From JANNOG01 sp050329835 (GTDB taxonomy: Bacteria; Actinomycetota; Actinomycetes; Actinomycetales; JBBAYJ01), in assembly GCA_050329835.1 (NCBI GenBank), contig JBHJOJ010000226.1, positions 1-26,328 of the forward strand: a DNA stretch of 26,328 nucleotides, in the 5' to 3' direction. The first letter of the stretch is position 1. The number at the start of each line of letters is the position of its first letter. The notes below the pieces were generated by a model, which searched no databases, had not been told where the DNA came from, and saw only the letters and a list, made by a program, of their open reading frames with translations. The translations under genes and the position numbers were made by a program. Below, in pieces: positions 1 through 7,413 of this stretch.

Positions 1-327
1 GACGCCGACGCCCTCGACGCACTCGCCGCGGACGTCCTGGCCGGGCCGGCGGGGTCGGGGGACGGCGTGGACCTCACCGGGCTGGCGGGCCTGTCCGACG
101 CAGTCCTCGCCCGGGTGCTGCGGGCGCTGGCGGCGCGGGCCGGTGCCGGGCCCCTCACCGCGGCCCACACCCGGGCGCTCACCGGCCTGGCGCGTCCCCG
201 CAGCGGGTCGGGCGCCGGCCCGGTCGCCCTGCCGGGCGGGGTGGCGGCGCGCCGGGTGCGTGGCAGGCTGCTCCTCGGCCCGGCCGCGCAGGCGCCGGCC
301 GCGCCCGACCACCCGAAGGAGCAGTGA
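1..327 (+). CDS. tilS: tRNA(Ile)-lysidine synthase, C-terminal part (5' end outside window)
   Basis: The open frame runs from base 1 to the TGA at 325-327 (108 codons, no start inside). TilS forms lysidine at the wobble base of the tRNA that reads AUA. The ATP-binding PP-loop lies upstream, so only the C-terminal region is visible. It opens DADALDALAADV, which resembles the segment after the catalytic domain of actinobacterial TilS, and continues with Ala/Arg-rich helices. The identification rests on this short similarity and on position: tilS directly before hpt and ftsH is a conserved actinobacterial order. The stop overlaps the hpt ATG (TGATG), so the two are probably translationally coupled. 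Confidence 0.75.
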   Translation, partial: DADALDALAADVLAGPAGSGDGVDLTGLAGLSDAVLARVLRALAARAGAGPLTAAHTRALTGLARPRSGSGAGPVALPGGVAARRVRGRLLLGPAAQAPAAPDHPKEQ

Positions 328-878
328 TGGAGCCCCGACACCTCGGGACCGACCTCGAGCGCGTGCTGTTCACCGAGGAGCAGATCCGCGAGCGCATCGG
401 CGAGCTCGCCGCCCGGATCGACGCCCGGTACGACGGGGGCGACCTGCTGCTCGTCGGAGTGCTCAAGGGGGCGGTGATGGTCATGGCCGACCTGGCCCGG
501 GCCCTGGCCACCCCGGTCACGATGGACTGGATGGCGGTGTCGAGCTACGGCTCGGGCACCCGGTCCAGCGGGGTCGTCCGCATCCTCAAGGACCTCGACA
601 CCGACCTCACCGGGCGACGGGTGCTGGTGGTGGAGGACATCGTCGACACCGGGCTCACGCTGTCGTGGCTGGTGCGCAACCTGGCCTCCCGCGGTCCGGA
701 CTCGGTCGAGGTGCTCGCGCTGCTCCGCAAGCCCATGGCGGCCACCGGCGACGTCCAGGTCGACTACGTCGGCTTCGAGATCGGCGACGAGTTCGTCGTC
801 GGGTACGGTCTCGACTACGCCGAGCGCTACCGGAATCTCCGCGACATCGCCACCCTGGCCCCCGACGTCTACCGCTGA
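327..878 (+). CDS. hpt: Hypoxanthine phosphoribosyltransferase
   Basis: A 183-residue cytosolic purine-salvage enzyme that transfers phosphoribose from PRPP to hypoxanthine (and usually guanine), giving IMP or GMP. The PRPP-binding motif VLVVEDIVDTGLTL is intact, as are the SSYGSGTRSSG flexible loop and the purine-side segment VDYVGFEIGDEFVVGYGLDY. Length is normal for the family. A GTG one codon earlier (324) is possible, but ATG 327 overlapping the tilS stop is the natural coupled start. The next gene is convergent, about 40 bases away. In most actinobacteria ftsH follows directly; here three other genes lie between. Confidence 0.95.
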   Translation: MEPRHLGTDLERVLFTEEQIRERIGELAARIDARYDGGDLLLVGVLKGAVMVMADLARALATPVTMDWMAVSSYGSGTRSSGVVRILKDLDTDLTGRRVLVVEDIVDTGLTLSWLVRNLASRGPDSVEVLALLRKPMAATGDVQVDYVGFEIGDEFVVGYGLDYAERYRNLRDIATLAPDVYR

Positions 879-917
879 CCGGGTCGGCGGTGTCCGGCGC
901 ACGACGGGCGGGGGTGG

Positions 918-2657
918 TCAGCCGCCGTCCCCCGGGGAGTCCGGGATCCGGGCGCTGAGGCCCGAGATGAGCAGCTGCTCGAGGGAGACGGCGTCCGTGG
1001 CGTTGACGGGCTGGACGAGCCCACCGAGGCCCTGGCCCGCGGCGGCCAGTGCGGTGACGGCCTCCAGGTCGGCGTCGGTGCCGAACGCGACGGCGGCGAA
1101 GCCCACAGTGCCCGCCGGGTCGTCCACCAGGTTCTCGGCCCGCAGCGCGGCCACCGCCTCCTCCTCGGTCGGACCCGCGGAGTCCTCGTTCTGGCCGTCC
1201 GTGATGAAGAGGACCGTCGTCCGGTACCCCTCCGTACGCAGCTCCTTCGCCGCGTTCACCGAGTCCAGCGCCACCTGGTAGAGGGACGTCCCACCGGGCA
1301 GCAGGGAGCGGGGCAGGTCGGCCATGCTGGCCTCCATCGCCTCCCGGTGGCTGGGGGCGGCCGACGAGGCCGCGTCCAGCCGCTCGACCGGGAGGACCTC
1401 GCGGTAGTCCTGCGTGCCCTCGACGTCGTTGGCGAAGTACCACAGGCCGACGCGGCTCTCGTCGGGCAGCGCCCCGAGGGCGTTGGTCAGGGCGGCGGCG
1501 GCGACCTCCGCCCGGGACCCGGCACCGGGCACGGGCGCCAGCATCGACGTCGAGACGTCCACGACGACGAGCAGCTCCACGGGGGTGGCGAGCGCCTCGA
1601 ACGCCGAGGCGAAGGTCGCCAGCTCCTCGGGTGTGAAGGTCCGCAGGACGGGATCGTCCTCCGCCACCGGGGGGCGCAGGCCGGAGGCCGCCGCGGCGGT
1701 CCGGGCGGCCGGGGCGACCAGCGCCTCGGCGACGGCGGTCACGGCCGCCCCGTGGGCGGCGGAGTCGTCCTCGCCGGGGACGGCCAGCACGGGGTAGTCC
1801 AGCACCGGCTGGACGGGGCCGGTCGGCTCGACGACGACCAGCGACGCGTTGTCGTCGCCCACCCCCGCCCGGGCCGCGTCGGCCAGGCCGAGGATGACCA
1901 GCGGCGCCTGGGCGTCGGTCCCGGACACCAGCTGCAGGCCCTGTTCGGCGGAGGCGGCGTTGACCCGGCGCTGCCCGAGGGCGAGCGACACCGCGAGCTC
2001 GTCCATGGTCCCGCCCGCGTCCTGCATGCCGGCGGCGAGTGCCAGCAGCGGCGCGGCCTCGCGGGACAGGGCCCCGACGGCGACCCCGCGGTCGGTGGCC
2101 AGGACCTGCGACCAGGAGGGGGCCTCGGCGGTCCACCCCAGCGCCTCGGCCGCCGCCCGGCCGGTCACGACTCCGACCGGGGCCGACCCGAAGCTCCCGA
2201 GAGTCTCCAGCTCGATCCCCTCGGCGCCGGCGCGGGTGGCCCACAGCGACGAGTCGGCGACCCAGACGTCGGGGGCGCCGCCCCCGCCGATGTCGCTCAG
2301 CGCGTCCGCCGGCTCGCGGTCGATCACGCGCGCGTTCACGCACGGCCCGCCCTCCGGGGCCGGCACCTCGGCGAGGGTGTCGGCCACCGCCGCCTCGGCG
2401 CCCGCCGCCACCATGACGAGGACCTCCTCGCAGCCCTCGCCGGCGTCCGTCGCGGCCTCGGCGCTGGACCCCCCGTCGCCCGTGCGCAACTGCCAGATCA
2501 CCCACGCCCCGCCGACGACCGCGAGCGCGACGACGACCGCGGCCGCGAGCAGCCGGCCCCACATCGTCATGGGGCCCGGGCGCCCGCCGTCCCGGCCGTG
2601 GCGCAGGGGGAGCGGGCCGGCCGGCCCCGGGGGCGGCGGTGCCGCATGGCGTCCCAC
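918..2657 (-). CDS. Membrane-anchored solute-binding and VWA domain protein
   Basis: 579 residues from GTG 2657, chosen because GGGAGGT (2664-2670) lies six bases upstream; an ATG at 2570 is the alternative start. The N-terminus is a Pro/Arg-rich cytoplasmic stretch of about 29 residues, then one membrane helix (LLAAAVVVALAVVGGAW). The rest should be outside the cell. Residues about 70-335 resemble a periplasmic-binding-protein type II fold (APDVWVADSSLWATRAG). Residues about 360-560 form a von Willebrand A domain with an intact MIDAS: DVSTS near 367, then GGTSLYQ and FITDGQ. It is a known actinobacterial architecture of unproven role, probably metal-dependent adhesion or ligand sensing at the envelope. 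It appears monocistronic and converges with hpt. Confidence 0.85.
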   Translation of the reverse strand: MGRHAAPPPPGPAGPLPLRHGRDGGRPGPMTMWGRLLAAAVVVALAVVGGAWVIWQLRTGDGGSSAEAATDAGEGCEEVLVMVAAGAEAAVADTLAEVPAPEGGPCVNARVIDREPADALSDIGGGGAPDVWVADSSLWATRAGAEGIELETLGSFGSAPVGVVTGRAAAEALGWTAEAPSWSQVLATDRGVAVGALSREAAPLLALAAGMQDAGGTMDELAVSLALGQRRVNAASAEQGLQLVSGTDAQAPLVILGLADAARAGVGDDNASLVVVEPTGPVQPVLDYPVLAVPGEDDSAAHGAAVTAVAEALVAPAARTAAAASGLRPPVAEDDPVLRTFTPEELATFASAFEALATPVELLVVVDVSTSMLAPVPGAGSRAEVAAAALTNALGALPDESRVGLWYFANDVEGTQDYREVLPVERLDAASSAAPSHREAMEASMADLPRSLLPGGTSLYQVALDSVNAAKELRTEGYRTTVLFITDGQNEDSAGPTEEEAVAALRAENLVDDPAGTVGFAAVAFGTDADLEAVTALAAAGQGLGGLVQPVNATDAVSLEQLLISGLSARIPDSPGDGG

Positions 2658-2663
2658 CGGCGC

Positions 2664-2670
2664 ACCTCCC
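2664..2670 (-). promoter_or_regulatory. Ribosome binding site deciding the GTG start of the SBP-VWA gene
   Basis: The minus strand reads GGGAGGT, then six bases, then GTG at 2657. No comparable Shine-Dalgarno sequence precedes the downstream ATG at 2570. This makes the 29-residue Pro-rich cytoplasmic N-terminus likely to be real. Confidence 0.6.
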
Positions 2671-2824
2671 CGTCGCTGCTTCTGCCCCGGTGGACTCCGT
2701 CTCGTGCCCCGGGGTTCGAGCTGACTATGCCCCCGAAGTCGGCATATCGGCCACTCTCCGGCGTCACATGGCCCAGTTCTCCCGGCCGTTCGTGACTCTT
2801 CGTGATTTCGGGGTGACTCTCGGC

Positions 2825-3730
2825 CTACAGCGGCTGCCATCCCGGCCACGGCCGGATCCCGGCCAGCAGGTCCCGGACGCGCAGGGCGGCCTGCCCGGCG
2901 AGGGCGGGGTCCACCGCGGCCGCGCGCAGCGCGTAGCCGACGACCCGGATCTCGCGGATGTCCCGCAGCACGGCGAACCCCGGCCACGCCATGACGTCGA
3001 GCCCGTAGGCGGCGGTGAACCGGGCGTACCCGGCGTCGTCCATGACCCCGAAGGTCGACCGGTCGAGGGCCGTCGCCACGAGGTCCCACTCCGGCGGCCC
3101 CACGCCGACCCGGACCAGGTCGAGCAGCAGGACCTCGCCGGTGTCGGTCTCCACGACGTTGCCGGCCCAGGCGTCGCCGTGGACGACGCACGGCGGCGCC
3201 CCGGCCGGCAGCTCCGCCCACGCCGCCCGCAGCCGGACCAGCCGGGAGCCCAGCTCCGCGCGCTGGGCGGGCGTCCCGAGGGGCGAGCCGAGCAGGCGGG
3301 GCTCGACCCGGCGGAACGGGTCGAAGGCCGGCAGCGCAGGGGCCCGGGGCAGGGCGAGGGCGTGCAGCCGGCGCAGCGCCCCGGCCGCGAGCTCGCCGCC
3401 GGCGGGCCGGTGCGGCGGCAGCGGCGCCCAGAAGGTCACCAGCCGGTCCCCCACCTCGACCAGGACCTGTCCCGACGCCGGCCGCACGGCGGGCACCCCC
3501 TCGGCGGCGAACCACCGCGAGACCTCGACCTCGTGCCGGGCCGCCGCCCCCCCGCCGACGGGCGCCACCCGGGCGAGCACCCCGTCCGCGAGGCGGACCA
3601 GTGCGTCCTCCCCGACCCGCAGCGGCGTCGCACCCGCGGCCGGGCGTCCGGCGACGGCGCACCCGGCGGCGACGAGCCGCAGCGCCGTCGCCGGGTCGAG
3701 GACCCCGGTCGCGTCGACCTCCTCGGACAC
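2825..3730 (-). CDS. Aminoglycoside phosphotransferase (APH)-fold kinase
   Basis: 301 residues from GTG 3730. The APH/choline-kinase catalytic loop is intact (VVHGDAWAGNVV, catalytic Asp near residue 186), followed by the metal-binding segment LLLDLVRVGVGPPEWDLV, here with D-L-V where many members have D-x-D/E. The N-lobe contains the degenerate nucleotide-binding strands typical of the family. The fold supports phosphorylation of a small hydroxylated substrate. The substrate cannot be read from sequence and an antibiotic-resistance role should not be assumed. The gene is divergent from the PPOX gene at 3773, leaving only 42 bases between start codons. A TACCGT hexamer ends eight bases before the start, suggesting a leaderless mRNA. 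Confidence 0.82.
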   Translation of the reverse strand: MSEEVDATGVLDPATALRLVAAGCAVAGRPAAGATPLRVGEDALVRLADGVLARVAPVGGGAAARHEVEVSRWFAAEGVPAVRPASGQVLVEVGDRLVTFWAPLPPHRPAGGELAAGALRRLHALALPRAPALPAFDPFRRVEPRLLGSPLGTPAQRAELGSRLVRLRAAWAELPAGAPPCVVHGDAWAGNVVETDTGEVLLLDLVRVGVGPPEWDLVATALDRSTFGVMDDAGYARFTAAYGLDVMAWPGFAVLRDIREIRVVGYALRAAAVDPALAGQAALRVRDLLAGIRPWPGWQPL

Positions 3731-3738
3731 GCCGACCC

Positions 3739-3744
3739 ACGGTA
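3739..3744 (-). promoter_or_regulatory. Putative -10 element of the APH-fold gene (leaderless)
   Basis: The minus strand reads TACCGT, eight bases before GTG 3730, and no Shine-Dalgarno sequence is present. It fits the TANNNT-N6-8-start pattern seen repeatedly in this window. Confidence 0.45.
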
Positions 3745-3772
3745 GCGACCCGGCCGGGGGCAGACTCACCGG

Positions 3773-4192
3773 ATGGACCTCGACTCCGCCCTCTCCTTCG
3801 CCGCCGACAACCGCCGGAGCATCCTGCTCACCCTGCGCGGCAACGGGCGCCCTCAGTCGTCCAACGTCATGCACCTGGTGCGGGACGGGCGGATCCTGGT
3901 GTCGGTCACCGACGGCCGGGCCAAGACCCGCAACGCCCGCCGGGACCCGCGGGTGTCGCTGCACGTCCTCGGGCCCGACTTCTGGAGCTACGCGGTGGTC
4001 GAGGGCGACGCCTCGCTCAGCCCGGTCGCGGCGGCTCCCGACGATCCCACCGTCGAGGCCCTCGTCGACTACTACCGGGCGGCGGCCGGGGAGCACCCCG
4101 ACTGGGACGAGTACCGGGCCGCCATGGTCGCCGAGGGCCGCCTGCTCCTCACCGTCGAGCCCACGCACGCCTACGGCATGCTGCCCGGCTGA
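3773..4192 (+). CDS. PPOX-class F420/FMN-dependent flavoprotein
   Basis: A 139-residue split-barrel protein of the pyridoxamine-5'-phosphate-oxidase-like superfamily. Visible family features are the strand pattern ILLTLRGNGRPQSSNVMHLVRDGRILVSVTDGRAKTRNARRDPRVSLHVL and the C-terminal LLLTVEPTHAYGMLPG, typical of small actinobacterial 'PPOX class F420-dependent oxidoreductases'. The usual role is hydride transfer from reduced F420 (or FMN) to an unknown small molecule; cofactor choice is inferred from family membership. Start ATG 3773 follows a CAGACT hexamer by six bases (possible leaderless start) and has no clear Shine-Dalgarno. A GC hairpin at 4236-4253 may end the transcript. Confidence 0.85.
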   Translation: MDLDSALSFAADNRRSILLTLRGNGRPQSSNVMHLVRDGRILVSVTDGRAKTRNARRDPRVSLHVLGPDFWSYAVVEGDASLSPVAAAPDDPTVEALVDYYRAAAGEHPDWDEYRAAMVAEGRLLLTVEPTHAYGMLPG

Positions 4193-4235
4193 CGCCGGAG
4201 CCCGCGCGGCCGGGTGGGCACGGGACCGGACGGGC

Positions 4236-4253
4236 GGCGGGGAACGCCCCGCC
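4236..4253 (+). terminator. Candidate terminator hairpin after the PPOX gene
   Basis: GGCGGGG, loop aacg, CCCCGCC: a perfect 7-bp GC stem with a tetraloop, 44 bases after the PPOX stop. There is no T-run, which is common for actinobacterial terminators. It could instead lie in a regulatory region of ftsH. Confidence 0.4.
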
Positions 4254-4335
4254 CCGGCGCGTCGTTCTCCGGCAGACGGCACCGACGGCCGGTCGGCGGG
4301 TGGCGCGCGACGCGCCCGGCGATCACGGCGGGCGG

Positions 4336-4341
4336 TACCGT
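4336..4341 (+). promoter_or_regulatory. Possible -10 element upstream of ftsH
   Basis: TACCGT lies in the 262-base gap before ftsH. If used, it would give a leader of about 105 bases. It is the only TANNNT hexamer noted in the gap. No convincing -35 was identified. Confidence 0.3.
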
Positions 4342-4454
4342 TGCCGCGAGGCGGCCACCGGTGCGTCCCGACGCGTCCGGCCCGGTCGGCCCTCGTACGT
4401 CCACTCATCCGCTCGAGAGGGGCGGGGCCGCCGGGCCCCCAGGTGCCGCAGACG

Positions 4455-6491
4455 ATGTCCCGATTCAACGCCCGCCGGTTCCTCCGGGGACCGGCCATCT
4501 GGATCGCCCTGGCGGTCGTCGCCGTCATCCTCGGGGCCCGTCTGCTGACCGGCGACCGGTTCGCCGAGGTCGACACCAGCGAGGCGCTGGACCTGATCCG
4601 CGACGAGCGGGTCGAGTCCGCGGTGATCCGGGACGGCGAGCAGCGCCTCGACCTCGTGCTGCGCGAGGGCGAGGAGGTCGACGGCGCCACCCAGGTCCGC
4701 ACCCACTACGTCTTCCAGCGCGGCGAGGACATCCTGCGGCTGCTGGACCAGAACCCGCCGCCCGAGGGGGTGGACGAGCAGAACCCGCGCACCTCCTGGG
4801 TGTCGAGCCTGCTGTTCTCGCTGATCCCGGTCCTGCTGCTGGTCGCCCTCTTCTGGTTCATCCTCACCCAGGTCAACGGCGGCGGCAGCCGGGTCATGCA
4901 GTTCGGCCGGTCCAAGGCCAAGCTCGTGAGCAAGGACATGCCGCAGGTGACGTTCGCCGACGTGGCCGGCGCCGACGAGGCCGTCGACGAGCTGCGGGAG
5001 ATCAAGGAGTTCCTCGCCGAGCCGCAGAAGTTCCAGGCCGTCGGCGCGAAGATCCCCAAGGGCGTCCTGCTGTACGGCCCGCCCGGCACCGGCAAGACGC
5101 TGCTGGCGCGCGCGACGGCGGGCGAGGCGGGCGTGCCGTTCTACTCGATCTCCGGGTCGGACTTCGTCGAGATGTTCGTCGGCGTCGGAGCGTCCCGGGT
5201 GCGGGACCTGTTCGAGCAGGCCAAGAACAACGCGCCGGCGATCGTCTTCGTCGACGAGATCGACGCCGTCGGCCGCCACCGCGGCGCCGGCCTGGGCGGC
5301 GGCCACGACGAGCGGGAGCAGACACTCAACCAGCTGCTGGTCGAGATGGACGGCTTCGACGTCAAGACCAACGTCATCCTCATCGCCGCGACCAACCGGC
5401 CGGACATCCTCGACCCCGCCCTGCTCCGCCCGGGCCGCTTCGACCGGCAGATCGGCGTCGACGCCCCCGACATGAAGGGCCGTCACCGGATCCTCCAGGT
5501 GCACGGCAAGGGCAAGCCCCTGGCCGAGGAGGTCGACCTCGCGGCCGTGGCCCGCCGCACGCCCGGCTTCACCGGCGCCGACCTGGCCAACGTACTGAAC
5601 GAGGCGGCGCTGCTCACCGCCCGGAGCAACCGGGACCGGATCGACGACGCCATGCTCGACGAGGCGATCGACCGGGTGATGGCCGGCCCGCAGCGGCGGT
5701 CGCGGCTGATGAGCGACAAGGAGAAGAAGATCACCGCCTACCACGAGGGCGGGCATGCCCTGGTGGCCGCGGCGCTGCGCCACACCGACCCGGTGACGAA
5801 GGTGACGATCCTGCCGCGCGGGCGGGCCCTCGGATACACGATGGTGATGCCGCAGGAGGACAAGTACTCGACCACCCGCAACGAGATGCTCGACCAGCTG
5901 GCCTACGCCCTGGGCGGCCGGGTGGCCGAGGAACTGGTCTTCCACGACCCCACCTCCGGGGCGTCCAACGACATCGACAAGGCGACGAACCTGGCCCGCC
6001 GGATGGTCACCCAGTTCGGGATGAGCGAGAAGGTCGGCGCCATCAAGCTCGGCCAGGGGTCCGGGGAGGTGTTCCTGGGCCGCGACATGGGCCACGAGCG
6101 CGACTACTCCGAGGCGGTGGCCGCGGTGGTCGACGGCGAGGTGCGCCGGCTCGTCGAGGCCGCCCACGACGAGGCGTGGGAGATCCTCGTCGAGCACCGG
6201 CAGGTGCTCGACGCCCTGGTGCTCGCCCTGTTCGAGAAGGAGACGCTGCACGCGGCGGAGCTCGCGGAGATCTTCTCCGACGTCGTCAAGCGCCCCGCCC
6301 GGCCGGTCTGGCTGTCGAGCGAGCGCCGCGGCGTCTCCGACCGGCCGCCGGTCCTCACCCCCGCCGAGCGGGCCGCGCTCAACGGCAACGGCGGCCCCCA
6401 CGGCCGGCACGGCCCGCTGCGCGACGACGAGGGACTGGTGATCGGGCCCGAGGGGCCCGTGGACCCGGTCGCCGACCAGCGCGACTCCTGA
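4455..6491 (+). CDS. ftsH: ATP-dependent zinc metalloprotease FtsH
   Basis: 678 residues from ATG 4455. A membrane-anchored hexameric AAA+ protease that extracts and degrades membrane and regulatory proteins. Order: N-terminal membrane helix (about 13-31), short extracytoplasmic domain, second membrane helix (about 117-138), AAA+ module with Walker A GPPGTGKT at 208-215, Walker B IVFVDEID at 263-270, the second region of homology near RPGRFDRQ, then the peptidase domain with zinc site HEGGH at 430-434. A polar tail of about 45 residues ends it. All catalytic motifs are intact and length is normal. The frame stays open far upstream, but MSRF is where homology to the N-terminal anchor begins. 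Only five bases separate its stop from folP, with no folE between. Confidence 0.97.
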   Translation: MSRFNARRFLRGPAIWIALAVVAVILGARLLTGDRFAEVDTSEALDLIRDERVESAVIRDGEQRLDLVLREGEEVDGATQVRTHYVFQRGEDILRLLDQNPPPEGVDEQNPRTSWVSSLLFSLIPVLLLVALFWFILTQVNGGGSRVMQFGRSKAKLVSKDMPQVTFADVAGADEAVDELREIKEFLAEPQKFQAVGAKIPKGVLLYGPPGTGKTLLARATAGEAGVPFYSISGSDFVEMFVGVGASRVRDLFEQAKNNAPAIVFVDEIDAVGRHRGAGLGGGHDEREQTLNQLLVEMDGFDVKTNVILIAATNRPDILDPALLRPGRFDRQIGVDAPDMKGRHRILQVHGKGKPLAEEVDLAAVARRTPGFTGADLANVLNEAALLTARSNRDRIDDAMLDEAIDRVMAGPQRRSRLMSDKEKKITAYHEGGHALVAAALRHTDPVTKVTILPRGRALGYTMVMPQEDKYSTTRNEMLDQLAYALGGRVAEELVFHDPTSGASNDIDKATNLARRMVTQFGMSEKVGAIKLGQGSGEVFLGRDMGHERDYSEAVAAVVDGEVRRLVEAAHDEAWEILVEHRQVLDALVLALFEKETLHAAELAEIFSDVVKRPARPVWLSSERRGVSDRPPVLTPAERAALNGNGGPHGRHGPLRDDEGLVIGPEGPVDPVADQRDS

Positions 6492-6496
6492 CCTCC

Positions 6497-7366
6497 GTGG
6501 TCCCGGGCACGCGGGTGGCCGGACGGGTGCTGCCCGGCCTGCCCCGGGTCGACCGGCCGCTGGTGGTCGGCGTGGTCAACGTGACGCCGGACTCGTTCAG
6601 CGACGGTGGGCGCTACCTCGACCACCGGGCCGCCGTCGACCACGGCCGCCGGCTGGCCGCCGACGGCGCCGACGTCGTCGACGTCGGCGGGGAGTCCACG
6701 CGGCCGGGGGCCGGGCGGGTCCCGGCCGACGAGGAGTGCCGGCGGGTCCTGCCCGTCGTCCGTGACCTGGCCGCCGGCGGGATCCCGGTCAGCGTCGACA
6801 CCACCCGGGCCGCGGTGGCGCGGGCGGCGGTCGAGGCCGGTGCCGTGCTCGTCAACGACGTCAGCGGCGGGCGGCAGGACCCGGCGATGCTGCCGCTGCT
6901 GGCCGAGCTCGGGGTGGCGTGCGTCCTCATGCACTGGCGGGCCCCCTCGGACGTCATGGGGGCCTTCGCCCGGTACGACGACCCCGTGGGCGAGGTGGTC
7001 CAGGAGGTCCGGCAGCGGGTCGGGGCGGCCGTGGCCGCCGGAGTCGACGAGGCGGCGATCGCCGTCGACCCCGGCATCGGCTTCGCCAAGGACGCCGACC
7101 ACAACTGGGCGGTGCTGGCCGGGCTGGAGCGGCTGGCCTCGCTCGGGCGGCCCGTCATGGTCGGGGTCAGCCGCAAGCGCTTCCTCGGCGCCCTCCTGAC
7201 CGGACCGGACTCCCGGCCGCGTCCTCCCGCGGGCCGGGACGCCGCCTCGGCCGCGGTGGCCGCCCTGCTGGCGGCCCGGGGGGTGTGGGCGGTGCGGGCC
7301 CACGACGCCCGCGCCACCCGGGACGCCGTCGAGGTCGGGGTCCGTCTGGCCCGGGAGGCCCGATGA
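6497..7366 (+). CDS. folP: Dihydropteroate synthase
   Basis: 289 residues from GTG 6497, five bases after the ftsH stop. It condenses 6-hydroxymethyl-dihydropterin diphosphate with p-aminobenzoate to dihydropteroate in cytosolic folate synthesis. All signature blocks of the TIM barrel are present: NVTPDSFSDGG, VDVGGESTRPGA, SVDTTR, NDVSGG, MHWR, DPGIGF and GVSRKRFLG. It looks fully functional. The stop overlaps an ATG (ATGA) that opens a 16-codon mini-frame leading to folBK. Confidence 0.97.
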   Translation: MVPGTRVAGRVLPGLPRVDRPLVVGVVNVTPDSFSDGGRYLDHRAAVDHGRRLAADGADVVDVGGESTRPGAGRVPADEECRRVLPVVRDLAAGGIPVSVDTTRAAVARAAVEAGAVLVNDVSGGRQDPAMLPLLAELGVACVLMHWRAPSDVMGAFARYDDPVGEVVQEVRQRVGAAVAAGVDEAAIAVDPGIGFAKDADHNWAVLAGLERLASLGRPVMVGVSRKRFLGALLTGPDSRPRPPAGRDAASAAVAALLAARGVWAVRAHDARATRDAVEVGVRLAREAR

Positions 7367-7413
7367 CCGGCGGCCGGGCGCGGCGGTCGAGGGCCCGGGG
7401 ACGGGCCCGGTGA
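7363..7413 (+). CDS. Possible 16-residue coupling peptide between folP and folBK
   Basis: ATG 7363 overlaps the folP stop (ATGA). The frame encodes MTGGRARRSRARGRAR and ends with a TGA at 7411-7413 that overlaps the folBK GTG start at 7410 (GTGA). Ribosomes ending folP could thus re-initiate, translate 16 codons and re-initiate on folBK. Seven of the 16 residues are Arg. It may be a pure translational bridge with no stable product. No homology is claimed, and chance occurrence is possible in GC-rich DNA. Confidence 0.35.
   Translation: MTGGRARRSRARGRAR

Noticed and set aside
655..2562. Long Arg/Gly-rich frames overlapping real genes on other frames (also 143-958, 1347-2795, 4214-6490, 4323-6410, 11574-13000, 13463-15604, 14952-17012)
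   Set aside because: Typical shadow frames of high-GC DNA: composition is Arg/Gly/Ala/Pro without domains, and the opposite or alternative frame holds a recognised gene.
2825..3730. Aminoglycoside resistance gene
   Set aside because: The APH fold is shared by many kinases of unrelated substrates; nothing in the sequence or neighbourhood indicates an antibiotic substrate.
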